A stretch of DNA of 64,000 bases from Rhodobacteraceae bacterium HTCC2150 (GTDB taxonomy: Bacteria; Pseudomonadota; Alphaproteobacteria; Rhodobacterales; Rhodobacteraceae), in the NCBI GenBank assembly GCA_000169395.1, contig AAXZ01000001.1, positions 558,001 through 622,000 of the forward strand. Reading direction: 5' to 3'. The position numbers were made by a program, and so were the translations under genes. Position 1 is the stretch's first letter. Each line of letters opens with the position of its first letter. Positions 34,601 to 42,324 of the stretch are shown piece after piece. The notes under the pieces are model-generated. The model saw only the letters and a program-made list of their open reading frames with translations. It was not told the DNA's origin and did no database searches.

Positions 34601-37600
34601 TAAGGCGTTGGGCCAATGTCAGGCCGATGCCACCAAATCCACCTGTGATGAGATAAACACCTTTTTCACGGAAAACCTGTGGTTCCGTTTTTCCCGCCAA
34701 TTCAATTTTTCGCAACGTTTGTGTGAAACGTCTATCGCCGCGATATGCAAGTCGCGCATTTCTTGCGGGGGCGACTAAATCCTCAAGAACGCGCAAGGCC
34801 AATTTATCCAAGGTCTCGGATTTGCGTTTGCGTGGCAGGTTCAATTCAATATCAATACCCGCACAGGTAACGCCGGGCATTTCACGGGGAATAACGCCAA
34901 GTGGGCCAACAGAGGTTGCTTTTTCAGGATAGCTAAGTGCCTCACCACGAACACTTACTGCGCCGTTTGTAAGGGTGGTAATATGCACCGGCGTTGGAAG
35001 GTTTTCGGTCGCAATCGCTTGAGCCAAAAACAACAAACTGTAGAAGCCCTGCTCTTGATTTTTGTGAAAGAAACTACCGCCAGGTCGGTGGCTTTCATCG
35101 CCGGTCACAAGCCATAGATGCACGATGCGATTAGGCGCACGGCCATTGGCGACAAGATCTGCCAGCAAGGCATCATAGCCTTCACGGCCGCGTTCAGGCG
35201 ACAAAACATAACTGTGTGCACCAATTGGCGCGAATGTATCGCCAGCGTAAACCTCGACAACAGATTGGTCAGCATCACGCAGACGCTTGGCAATTGCGGT
35301 CCCTAGACCAACAGTATCCATAAAGATCAGCCAACTTTCGCGGCTCGCTTGATCAAGCTCGGTGGCAATATCCAAATCGCAATCAGCAAATTCTGGTTTC
35401 CACGCCATGCGATACCCCCAATCTGCGATATCATCTTGGCGCATCAATGGGGCAAGTGGTTCTTCACTTGCGGTTTTGCTGGGTTCAATAAAATACGGCG
35501 AACGTTGGAATTGATAAGTTGGTAACGGCACGCGATTGCGACGACCGTCGCCCCAGTATTGTGACCAGTCTGCCTGATATCCAAGCGCCCAAAGCCGACC
35601 GATGATGCCTAGAAAATAGACATCATCTTCAATCATCTCATCCACATGACGCAGACTGGAAAGGATTTGATTTGCAGGAGCTGACCCATGAATGCGCGTC
35701 AACGAAGACAGAGCCTTGCCAGGGCCAACTTCCAAAAATATTCGTGCGGGATCTTGGCTTAGTGTCGAAATGCAATCGGCAAACAATACTGCATTGCGCA
35801 AATGTGAAACCCAGTAATCTGGATCAACGGCGTCTTCATCGGACAGCACTTGTCCGCTTCGATTTGAGATGATGGGAATATTTGGCGCAGACAATCTAAT
35901 GGATCGTAAATAGTCGCCAAAACGCCCCAAAATAGGCTCTAACATTGAGGAATGTGCGGCGATATCGATTGGGATACGTTGGCAATCTATGTCTTGGGCA
36001 GCCAGAATTTCGGCCAATTTTTTCAAAGATCCGTCTGGTCCTGAAACAACAGTTAATTCAGGTGCGTTGATCCCTGCAATTTCAAGATTTCCATCAAGCA
36101 ATTCACCAAGATCGTTTGCCGCCATTCCGACGCTTAGCATCCCACCTGCGGGCACTGTGTCAAACAATTGACCCCGCAATAAGACCAGACCAATGCAATC
36201 TTCATAGCCTATGACACCTGCCAAACAGGCGGCTGTATTTTCGCCCATGGAATGACCGACCAAAGCATCAGGTTCAACGCCCCACGACATCCACAATTGT
36301 GCTAAGGAATATTCAACGATCATGATGAGCGGTAATTGAACAGATGGTCGCGTTAAAGTTTTCTCTGCTTGTTTGGCAGCGTTACCCTCAGCTAACCAAA
36401 GGGCGCGAACGTCGTAATCCACTTGTGGCTGAAGAATGTCCAAACCCCTGTCCATCCATTCGGCAAAAACAGGTTCCGTAAAGTATAGATCCTTTGCCAT
36501 ACCGACGTATTGCGACCCACCGCCAGGGAACATGAAAACAGGTTTTGGTGGCGTGTCGATGGTTGTGTGATTGAACACACGACGCGGATCGTTCGCGTCC
36601 AACATTTCGGCTGCTTCTTCATGTGTTGCGGCGACAAGGGTCCGACGCTTTTCAAAGGCGCGACGCCCTTCTTTCAGGGTGAATGCCACATCGACCAATG
36701 GTTGATCTGGATTAGCGCGCAAATGTGCGGAAAGGGCTGCAGCATTTGCGTCAAGGGCTGCATTGTTACGACCGGAAATCGTGATGATTTGTACCGGCCA
36801 TTCTGCATCGTCTGACGGGGTGGGAATTGGTGCCTCTTGCAAAACAGCATGGGCGTTCGTGCCGCCAACACCCAAGGAATTAACCCCTGCTCGACGCGGG
36901 TGATCGGTTTCAACCCAGTCAGTTAGCTGTGAGTTTACCTGAAACGAACTATTGTCAAAATCAATCGCAGGATTGGGGCTTTCAAATCCCAAACTTGCGG
37001 GAAGTTCTTTGTGGTGCAAAGAAAGAGCGACCTTGATCAAGCTTGCAACACCTGCCGCCGTATCAAGGTGCCCGATGTTGGTTTTCACCGAGCCAATTTT
37101 GCAAAAACCCGTATCGTTTGTGGTTTGACGAAACGCGGCCGTAAGAGCGGCAACCTCAATAGGATCACCCAAGAATGTGCCTGTACCGTGGCATTCGATA
37201 TAATCGACAGTGTTGGCTGGCACGTCAGCAATGGCTTGGGCCTCGGCAATTGCGGCGGCTTGACCATCAACACTTGGGGCTAAATATCCGGCCTTGGCCG
37301 CGCCATCATTATTGACGGAACTGCCCTTGATGACACCCCAAATATGGTCACCATCAGCAATGGCATCGGCAAGGCGGCGCAATACAACAACACCAGCGCC
37401 CGATCCAAAAACAGTGCCTTCTGCACGGGCATCAAAAGCGTGGCAATGGCCATCGGGTGATAGAATTTCGCCTTCTTCAAACAAGTATCCACGACCATGA
37501 GGCAATTCAATCGTAGCCCCACCAGCCAACGCCATATCGCATTCACCGTTTAACAACGCGGCACACGCGTAATGGGTGGCAACCAATGACGTTGAGCAAG

Positions 37601-38156
37601 CGGTTTGCAGATTAATACTTGGCCCTTTTAAATCTAAAACGTGACTTAGACGGGTCGCCATAAAATCTTTGTCATTGCCAGTGTGGCGCAACAAAAACAT
37701 ACCTGTGTCACGGACAAGGTCAGGATTGGAACAAACGTTGAAATAGAAATAACTGCCCATCCCGCTACCGGCATAAACACCGATTGGGCCGTCGAAATTT
37801 TCAGGTGGATGACCCGCGTTTTCAAGTGCCTCCCATGCGCATTCCAAAAACTGGCGATGCTGGGGGTCCATGATTGCGGCCTCTTTGGGAGAGAACCCAA
37901 AAAAATCGGTGTCAAACTGTTCGAAATTGTCAAGGATCGCGGCGGATGGCACGTAATTGCGTTGGTTGATACGGGCGGGGTTTTCGCCAGCGGCCAATAA
38001 TTCGGCCTCGGTTAATTTGCGGATGGATTCAACACCGCCACGTAGATTTTGCCAAAATTCATCAATGCTGGCGGCACCAGGCAAATGCGCAGACATACCT
38101 ACGATGGCAACATCGTTGGCGTCAGGATCGAATTCATGCGAACTGTCGTTCATCAT
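31698..38156 (-). CDS. type I polyketide synthase, KS-AT-KR-DH-ACP-TE
   Basis: One-module PKS, 2152 residues from the ATG at 38156; the open frame extends 14 codons further. Domains in order: KS about 14-445 (Cys in QTACSTS near 187, His in CHGTG near 323 and NIGHLD near 363); AT about 540-825 (Ser in GHSMGE near 636); KR about 1165-1360 (TGGFGGIG near 1171, Tyr in QIDYVAAN near 1331); DH about 1390-1670 (His in NEHRTKSG near 1418, Asp in HPALLDIA near 1590); ACP about 1775-1850 (DLGGHS, Ser near 1807); TE about 1885 to end (GGFSGG, Ser near 1955; Asp in LLDTP; His in GDHDSM). All catalytic residues looked for are present. The DH follows the KR, unlike the usual DH-KR order, and its HxxxG motif has one extra residue. 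No enoyl reductase is seen. It should take the NRPS-bound unit or an acyl starter, extend it by malonate, reduce, dehydrate and release it. Confidence 0.92.
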   Translation of the reverse strand: MMNDSSHEFDPDANDVAIVGMSAHLPGAASIDEFWQNLRGGVESIRKLTEAELLAAGENPARINQRNYVPSAAILDNFEQFDTDFFGFSPKEAAIMDPQHRQFLECAWEALENAGHPPENFDGPIGVYAGSGMGSYFYFNVCSNPDLVRDTGMFLLRHTGNDKDFMATRLSHVLDLKGPSINLQTACSTSLVATHYACAALLNGECDMALAGGATIELPHGRGYLFEEGEILSPDGHCHAFDARAEGTVFGSGAGVVVLRRLADAIADGDHIWGVIKGSSVNNDGAAKAGYLAPSVDGQAAAIAEAQAIADVPANTVDYIECHGTGTFLGDPIEVAALTAAFRQTTNDTGFCKIGSVKTNIGHLDTAAGVASLIKVALSLHHKELPASLGFESPNPAIDFDNSSFQVNSQLTDWVETDHPRRAGVNSLGVGGTNAHAVLQEAPIPTPSDDAEWPVQIITISGRNNAALDANAAALSAHLRANPDQPLVDVAFTLKEGRRAFEKRRTLVAATHEEAAEMLDANDPRRVFNHTTIDTPPKPVFMFPGGGSQYVGMAKDLYFTEPVFAEWMDRGLDILQPQVDYDVRALWLAEGNAAKQAEKTLTRPSVQLPLIMIVEYSLAQLWMSWGVEPDALVGHSMGENTAACLAGVIGYEDCIGLVLLRGQLFDTVPAGGMLSVGMAANDLGELLDGNLEIAGINAPELTVVSGPDGSLKKLAEILAAQDIDCQRIPIDIAAHSSMLEPILGRFGDYLRSIRLSAPNIPIISNRSGQVLSDEDAVDPDYWVSHLRNAVLFADCISTLSQDPARIFLEVGPGKALSSLTRIHGSAPANQILSSLRHVDEMIEDDVYFLGIIGRLWALGYQADWSQYWGDGRRNRVPLPTYQFQRSPYFIEPSKTASEEPLAPLMRQDDIADWGYRMAWKPEFADCDLDIATELDQASRESWLIFMDTVGLGTAIAKRLRDADQSVVEVYAGDTFAPIGAHSYVLSPERGREGYDALLADLVANGRAPNRIVHLWLVTGDESHRPGGSFFHKNQEQGFYSLLFLAQAIATENLPTPVHITTLTNGAVSVRGEALSYPEKATSVGPLGVIPREMPGVTCAGIDIELNLPRKRKSETLDKLALRVLEDLVAPARNARLAYRGDRRFTQTLRKIELAGKTEPQVFREKGVYLITGGFGGIGLTLAQRLIKDFDAKIVLLSRQKLPEENEWAAYLAKNAPTDTVYKNITALQNLREMGGAVAALNADVSNIAEMRQIVRDIAETFGAINGVIHAAGVIDDGPLLAKTSASIENVFTPKIHGTEVINQLFPDGSLDFLALFASTSTITTPAGQIDYVAANEYFNALAQSRSGGKTPVFAINWGVWAEIGMAAGSMSDRTDPSAPATVEIIENPLLDNQSFDVAGNRIFNARFDAQDDWILNEHRTKSGQALLPGTGFIELAAQAMLEQGETGPFAVRDLMFLRPFEVAETGGRDLRIKLQRNDAGYDFEVQGGVISGGKQGFQLLAQAQIGLGTQEVPSPLNLGSISERCGERNHAKNGQAIPSAQSKHLQFGSRWQVLQEIEVGQGEGLARLKLPTDAQVDLNVGYQLHPALLDIATGWAMELIDGYKSANLWVPMSYGMIRVYQPLGAEVLSWVRNAATNYSTDDVAEFDITLCDADGNVCVEISRFAIKKLANTAGFAQAGHAGSDDVVFDQDPNQQKPLSAAKELLHHNISQGIRPADGAEAFMRAMSMDQRQIYISSLELPDLIQQTATSMFTAEDTNQQFARPNLDTEFIAPRNDVERTLAGFWQTLLGVDEIGMDDSFFDLGGHSLIAVRLFAMVKKAYQVDFPISVLFQAPTIGKCAAMIIERVGEPNSNEAVQTTSVPKLARRFTHLVPMHDGEGGTARPFFLVAGMFGNVLNLRHLAQLVGADRPFYGLQARGLYGEDAPHDDLKTAAADCIAEIKVVQPEGPYLLGGFSGGGLTAFEIAQQLEAAGDTVSLVALLDTPLPVRRILAGKDRLIVQWQELRRRGFSYPFVWAANRLRWEISKRRASDLSVSETTAPTFHNAAIEASFMTAVSSYEMQPWNGAMVLYRPPLVGKWRVSGGQWVDDQRAYLFDDNDWGQFVPDIKVVEVPGDHDSMVLEPNVRVLAAALKTQIALAEEKNNGATLLKVAE

Positions 38157-38282
38157 CTTTACCCAATGCGACGGGACAGGATTTTCACAATAGATCACCC
38201 GCGCCGCGTTACAAAACTCTACAACTTCATCAAAGAAGGTACAGTGTTACCACACGCACTTCATGAAAGTTTTAAGGTAATT

Positions 38283-39638
38283 TTATGGCAGAAGCTGAAT
38301 TATAGCGGCCCAATTGACCCAAATCGCGCAAAAACCCAACAAAATTCCAGCAATTGTGACGGCGGCATCATGCAATGGATCCCATGCGCCTTGTTTTTTG
38401 GCGAGCCAAACCACGACCGGATAAGCCAGCACCATAGCGATACCTTGACCAATTAAAGCACCCAACAATCCCGCATAGACCACGCCAACCACCAGCCCAG
38501 TTATCGTTAGAACGGCACGTGTGGCGGCAAGGATGAAAAACTGATGTGAATCCCCAGCTGCCAAGGCAGATTGATCATAGGTCAGGGCCACCAAATTCGG
38601 CAATTGCATCACCGCAATGACGACGACAATGGCGCCGGCCATATGATAACGCGGATCATACAAAAACTGGACCAAAACAACGCCAGAAAACGCGAAAATT
38701 GCGATTGTAAGTAGGATTAACCCGCTTAGCGTAAAGCGCATTTTTTGCAAAACAGCAAAGTTTTCAACTGATTTACTGGGTGGTTTTTCGCGATAGATCG
38801 GGATCAATAATCGACGAACAATCATACCGCCAAGTAACAAAGGAAACGATGCCAGAAAGTAACCAATGTTATAAATCCCCAGCGTTTGCAGGCTTAGAAA
38901 TTTACCCAAAACAGCTTTGTCACCTTGAGAAAGAGCAAAGCCAGCAACCGTTGACAGGAATATCCATCGGCCGAATTTTATCAGCTCTGCACCTGCGGAT
39001 TTTTCCCAGCGAAAACGATTATGAACACCAGGTAAAAACGCCATATATAGGATCACTTGTAAGGTGGATCCAATGACCCCGCTGATGACTAATGCCCAAA
39101 CCGATCTGAATGCAAAGGCTAGCCCAACGGCCAATGCCAAACCGATCACCTGATTGATCAGATCAAGCACGGTAACACGACCGATCATCAGGTGTCGGTT
39201 GGCTGTTTCATACCGTGTTGGAATGAAGCCCATTACCAATAAAGAAAGTGCAGCAGCGGGCAAAAGTTGTACCAAATCCGGCACGCCATAAAACTGTGCC
39301 ATTGGCCATGCTAACAGACAGGCCGCGATCCACAAAAGGACGCTACGAATAACTTGGATTGTCCAAGCTGTATCCAGAAAATCTCGATCATCCCCGCGTT
39401 TGTTTTGCATGATCGATGGGCCGATGCCGACGTCTGAAAACATCGCAAGGCCCATCATTATCAAACCAACCAAAACCATGACGCCAAACGCCTCGGGGAA
39501 CAAAAGGCGGGTTAGGATAAGATTGGATGCAAGGCGCAATGCCTGACTGGCGCCAAAACCAAAAACAGTTAACGCGGCACTGCGCATGATGCGCGCGCCA
39601 AGGCCATCGCCGGAAAATTTGGCGTTCAGTCCCATCAT
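38283..39638 (-). CDS. oligosaccharide flippase family protein (Wzx-like)
   Basis: Polytopic inner-membrane protein, 451 residues from this start, with about 12-14 helices and short loops, the layout of MOP-superfamily polysaccharide flippases. Characteristic stretches include FGFGASQALRLASNLILTRLLFPEAFG at the N-terminus (fold start of the RfbX/Wzx and WcaJ-linked family) and DVGIGPSIMQNKRGDD near residue 70. The start was set at ATG 39638, which overlaps the GT2 stop (ATGA). It would move a lipid-linked oligosaccharide, or a lipid-like conjugate, across the inner membrane. It is upstream of the PKS gene in the same direction, with 126 bp between. Confidence 0.88.
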   Translation of the reverse strand: MMGLNAKFSGDGLGARIMRSAALTVFGFGASQALRLASNLILTRLLFPEAFGVMVLVGLIMMGLAMFSDVGIGPSIMQNKRGDDRDFLDTAWTIQVIRSVLLWIAACLLAWPMAQFYGVPDLVQLLPAAALSLLVMGFIPTRYETANRHLMIGRVTVLDLINQVIGLALAVGLAFAFRSVWALVISGVIGSTLQVILYMAFLPGVHNRFRWEKSAGAELIKFGRWIFLSTVAGFALSQGDKAVLGKFLSLQTLGIYNIGYFLASFPLLLGGMIVRRLLIPIYREKPPSKSVENFAVLQKMRFTLSGLILLTIAIFAFSGVVLVQFLYDPRYHMAGAIVVVIAVMQLPNLVALTYDQSALAAGDSHQFFILAATRAVLTITGLVVGVVYAGLLGALIGQGIAMVLAYPVVVWLAKKQGAWDPLHDAAVTIAGILLGFCAIWVNWAAIIQLLP

Positions 39639-40465
39639 CGACCGCGATCCCATTCAGATGTACCCGTTGTATCGGGTCGAGCGTAATAAGATACGGCGGC
39701 ATAGATCACAAACCCAATAGGGTGTCGGATCGCCAGACTTAGAATGCCTTGGGTGCCCAGTTCCGCTGTGCCAGAATTTTTCGTCAGTTCAGGAAACAGT
39801 TTTTCTACTTCGGCCACACCAGCATTTTGACGGCGGCGCACGCGGATTAAGTTACTAAAACCTTCGACAATTGGCCAAAAATACAGCTCGGATACCGACA
39901 TGCGTTCGGAAGGCGTAAATTGAAGGCGCACAAATGTATCGTCAGAAATGATGTTTGGAAAGGCACCCCAACGCGCGCGACCAGCAGAATTGACAGCAAA
40001 CAACCCAGCACCGGGAACACCTGTTCGAATAAAGGGGACCTGCCGATAAATGCGGGCGTATGCCTGACTGACCCATGATTTGGGTCGCGGTATGGTCAAC
40101 AAACCACTTGCGTATCGTGGTGCATCGGTAGTCAACACATCATGCAATTTTGCCAAAAGACGTTTGGAAACGATGGTGTCCGCATCCAGATAGGCGCGTT
40201 GGTCACCAGACGCTGCGGCATCACCCGCATTCAGGGCCGTGGGTTTATGCCCTTCTGGTAAATTCAACACAATCAATTCCCATCCCATTTGTGATGCAAC
40301 TTGTGTGAATGTCTTTGCTGTTTCAACGGTGTCATCCGTGCATCCGTTCGCCACCACAATCACTTGGGCCTTTGATAAACCTTGGCTTGCAAAGACAGCC
40401 GACAGGCAATCGTTGATATAATTTCCTTCGTTATGGGCGGGGATGATGATGCTTAACAGCGGCAT
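39635..40465 (-). CDS. glycosyltransferase family 2
   Basis: GT-A glycosyltransferase, 276 residues. LLSIIIPAHNEGNYINDCL, VVANGCTDDTVE and RAYLDADTIVS (DxD) are clear GT2 motifs. A C-terminal segment (IGFVIYAAVSYYA) may associate with the membrane. It is the first gene of the minus-strand run that continues through flippase, PKS, GT2, NRPS and phosphopantetheinyl transferase, and it overlaps the flippase start by 4 bp. A GT4 gene diverges from it. Donor and acceptor are unknown. Confidence 0.9.
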   Translation of the reverse strand: MPLLSIIIPAHNEGNYINDCLSAVFASQGLSKAQVIVVANGCTDDTVETAKTFTQVASQMGWELIVLNLPEGHKPTALNAGDAAASGDQRAYLDADTIVSKRLLAKLHDVLTTDAPRYASGLLTIPRPKSWVSQAYARIYRQVPFIRTGVPGAGLFAVNSAGRARWGAFPNIISDDTFVRLQFTPSERMSVSELYFWPIVEGFSNLIRVRRRQNAGVAEVEKLFPELTKNSGTAELGTQGILSLAIRHPIGFVIYAAVSYYARPDTTGTSEWDRGR

Positions 40466-40564
40466 GGTGTACTTGTTCTTTCCTCATGCGCGTTTGGCAT
40501 GTTTGCCTTTTTGGGTGCTCGCCAATGGTTGCGACCGCAGGGTGCCTGTGCTTCTATCCCGAAA

Positions 40565-41812
40565 ATGACCGAAAAACCAAATGAAAAACAATCTATGACA
40601 CCCAAAGGCGATACAGTTAAGCTTGGTTATCTTATCCCGCAATTTCCGGGACAGACGCATATCTTTTTCTGGCGCGAGATTTCTGGACTAGAGGCAATGG
40701 GTGCTGACGTAACCTTGATGTCAACGCGCCGCCCGCCTTCTGGTTTGATCAGTCATGATTGGTCGGACCATGCGATAGCGCGTACAAGCTATCTTGGTGA
40801 ATATGGGGCTGGGTCGGTTCTGACAAGTCTTTTGCACCTGCGACCGTGGCATTGGTGGCGTGACATCGAAGGCTTAAGTTCAATTCGTGACATACTGATT
40901 TGCCTGCCAGCGGCGCGGCGAATGATAGCCGCGTGTCGCGCTCGAAACATCAAACATGTTCATGTTCATTCGTGTGGTCGCGCAGCATTGATTGCGGCCC
41001 TTGCGCAAAAAATGGGTGGGCCTTCATACAGTCTAACATTGCACGGCCCCGTGTCGGATTATGGCCCGATGCAGGGCTTTAAATGGCGGGGCGCAAGTTT
41101 TGGCACGGTCATAACAGAAAAGTTGTTGAGCGAAATCCGCCGCGATATAGGTGCCGATTTGCCCGATCGTCTTGTGGTTCAGCCCATGGGTGTGGACACC
41201 AATGATTTGCGACGTGACACAGTCTATGAACCTGCTGACCTTAAAGAGCCAATTAGGTTGTTTTCTTGTGCAAGATTAAACGTCGTGAAAGGGCATCAAG
41301 ATTTGATGGCGGCCGTTCGTATCCTCGTGGATCAGGGTCTGAACATTCAATTAGACATTGCCGGTGAGGATGATGACGGCGGAAACGGTTTTCACAACGA
41401 TCTTGCGGCCAGGTTGCATGATCTTGGGTTGCAAGATCACGTACGTCTGTTGGGGGCAATCAGTGCACAAAAGGTTCACGAACACCTTCTGAAAACGCAT
41501 ATTTTTGCATTGGCCAGTTGGCACGAGCCATTGGGTGTTGCTTATATGGAGGCGATGAGCTGTGGGGTGCCGACGATAGGCACGAACGCGGGTGGCGTGC
41601 CTGAATTGATACGTGACGGAGTTGATGGAGTGTTAACTCCGCCTCAAAATCCAGAAGCCTTGGCCGACGCAATTCTGGTGCTAATTAGAAACCCAGATCG
41701 GGCGAAAACTTTGGCCGCTGCTGGTCGCGCGCGGATACTTGATCGCTTTCATTCCAACATCGGGGCTGAGTGTATTTTGACGCAAATTGCTGCGCTAGTC
41801 GGACAAAAGTGA
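40565..41812 (+). CDS. glycosyltransferase family 4
   Basis: GT-B glycosyltransferase, 415 residues from this ATG; the frame is open from 40499. No strong ribosome-binding site marks the start, and an ATG at 40595 is also possible. The acceptor domain begins KLGYLIPQFPGQTHIFFWREI. The LTLHGPVSDYG segment, LFSCARLNVVKGHQDLM, and LASWHEPLGVAYMEAMSCGVP (Glu-x7-Glu motif) identify GT4. The pattern is like exopolysaccharide enzymes such as WcaL. It is translationally coupled to the DUF1697 gene (TGATG). Confidence 0.9.
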   Translation: MTEKPNEKQSMTPKGDTVKLGYLIPQFPGQTHIFFWREISGLEAMGADVTLMSTRRPPSGLISHDWSDHAIARTSYLGEYGAGSVLTSLLHLRPWHWWRDIEGLSSIRDILICLPAARRMIAACRARNIKHVHVHSCGRAALIAALAQKMGGPSYSLTLHGPVSDYGPMQGFKWRGASFGTVITEKLLSEIRRDIGADLPDRLVVQPMGVDTNDLRRDTVYEPADLKEPIRLFSCARLNVVKGHQDLMAAVRILVDQGLNIQLDIAGEDDDGGNGFHNDLAARLHDLGLQDHVRLLGAISAQKVHEHLLKTHIFALASWHEPLGVAYMEAMSCGVPTIGTNAGGVPELIRDGVDGVLTPPQNPEALADAILVLIRNPDRAKTLAAAGRARILDRFHSNIGAECILTQIAALVGQK

Positions 41813-42324
41813 TGCGGGTTGTTTCGCTTTTGCGGGCGGTAAATGTTGGGGGAACAGGCAAGATACCGATGGCAGATTTGGTAGACATTTGCGTTCGCTT
41901 GGGGTTTGAAAATGTCAGGACATATATCGCCAGCGGGAATGTGGTTTTTGATACTGAAATGGATGTAGCAAGCGCGCAAGCGATGCTGTCCGACATGTTA
42001 GAAGTGTATGCAGGAAAGGCCGTTGGACTGTTTTTCCTTACAGCATCACAACTGGAACAAATTTTGGCGGAGAACCCTTTTGCTGATAAGGCTGGAAATA
42101 CCAGCACAACGTTGTTTCTTGGCCGCGCGGCGATTGCTGATGACATTCAAGACTTGCGTGGTCAAACAGATGAAGTTGTACGCCTTGGGTCACAGGTTAT
42201 CTATTGCCATTATCCCAGCGGCATGGGGCGTTCAAAGCTGAAAATAAAAGCGTCAGATTATGGAACCGTCAGAAATATGAACACGGTGGCAAAATTGGTA
42301 AGCATGGCCCATCAGACGTTTTAG
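41812..42324 (+). CDS. DUF1697 family protein
   Basis: Small soluble protein, 170 residues, of unknown biochemical function. The start at 41812 overlaps the GT4 stop (TGATG). The N-terminus VVSLLRAVNVGGTGKIPMADL and the segment VRTYIASGNVVFDTE are the DUF1697 signature; the end has RNMNTVAKL. Typical family length is 170-185. The overlap with a glycosyltransferase gene is probably incidental operon packing. Its stop overlaps that of the convergent RTX protein gene by three bases. Confidence 0.9.
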   Translation: MRVVSLLRAVNVGGTGKIPMADLVDICVRLGFENVRTYIASGNVVFDTEMDVASAQAMLSDMLEVYAGKAVGLFFLTASQLEQILAENPFADKAGNTSTTLFLGRAAIADDIQDLRGQTDEVVRLGSQVIYCHYPSGMGRSKLKIKASDYGTVRNMNTVAKLVSMAHQTF

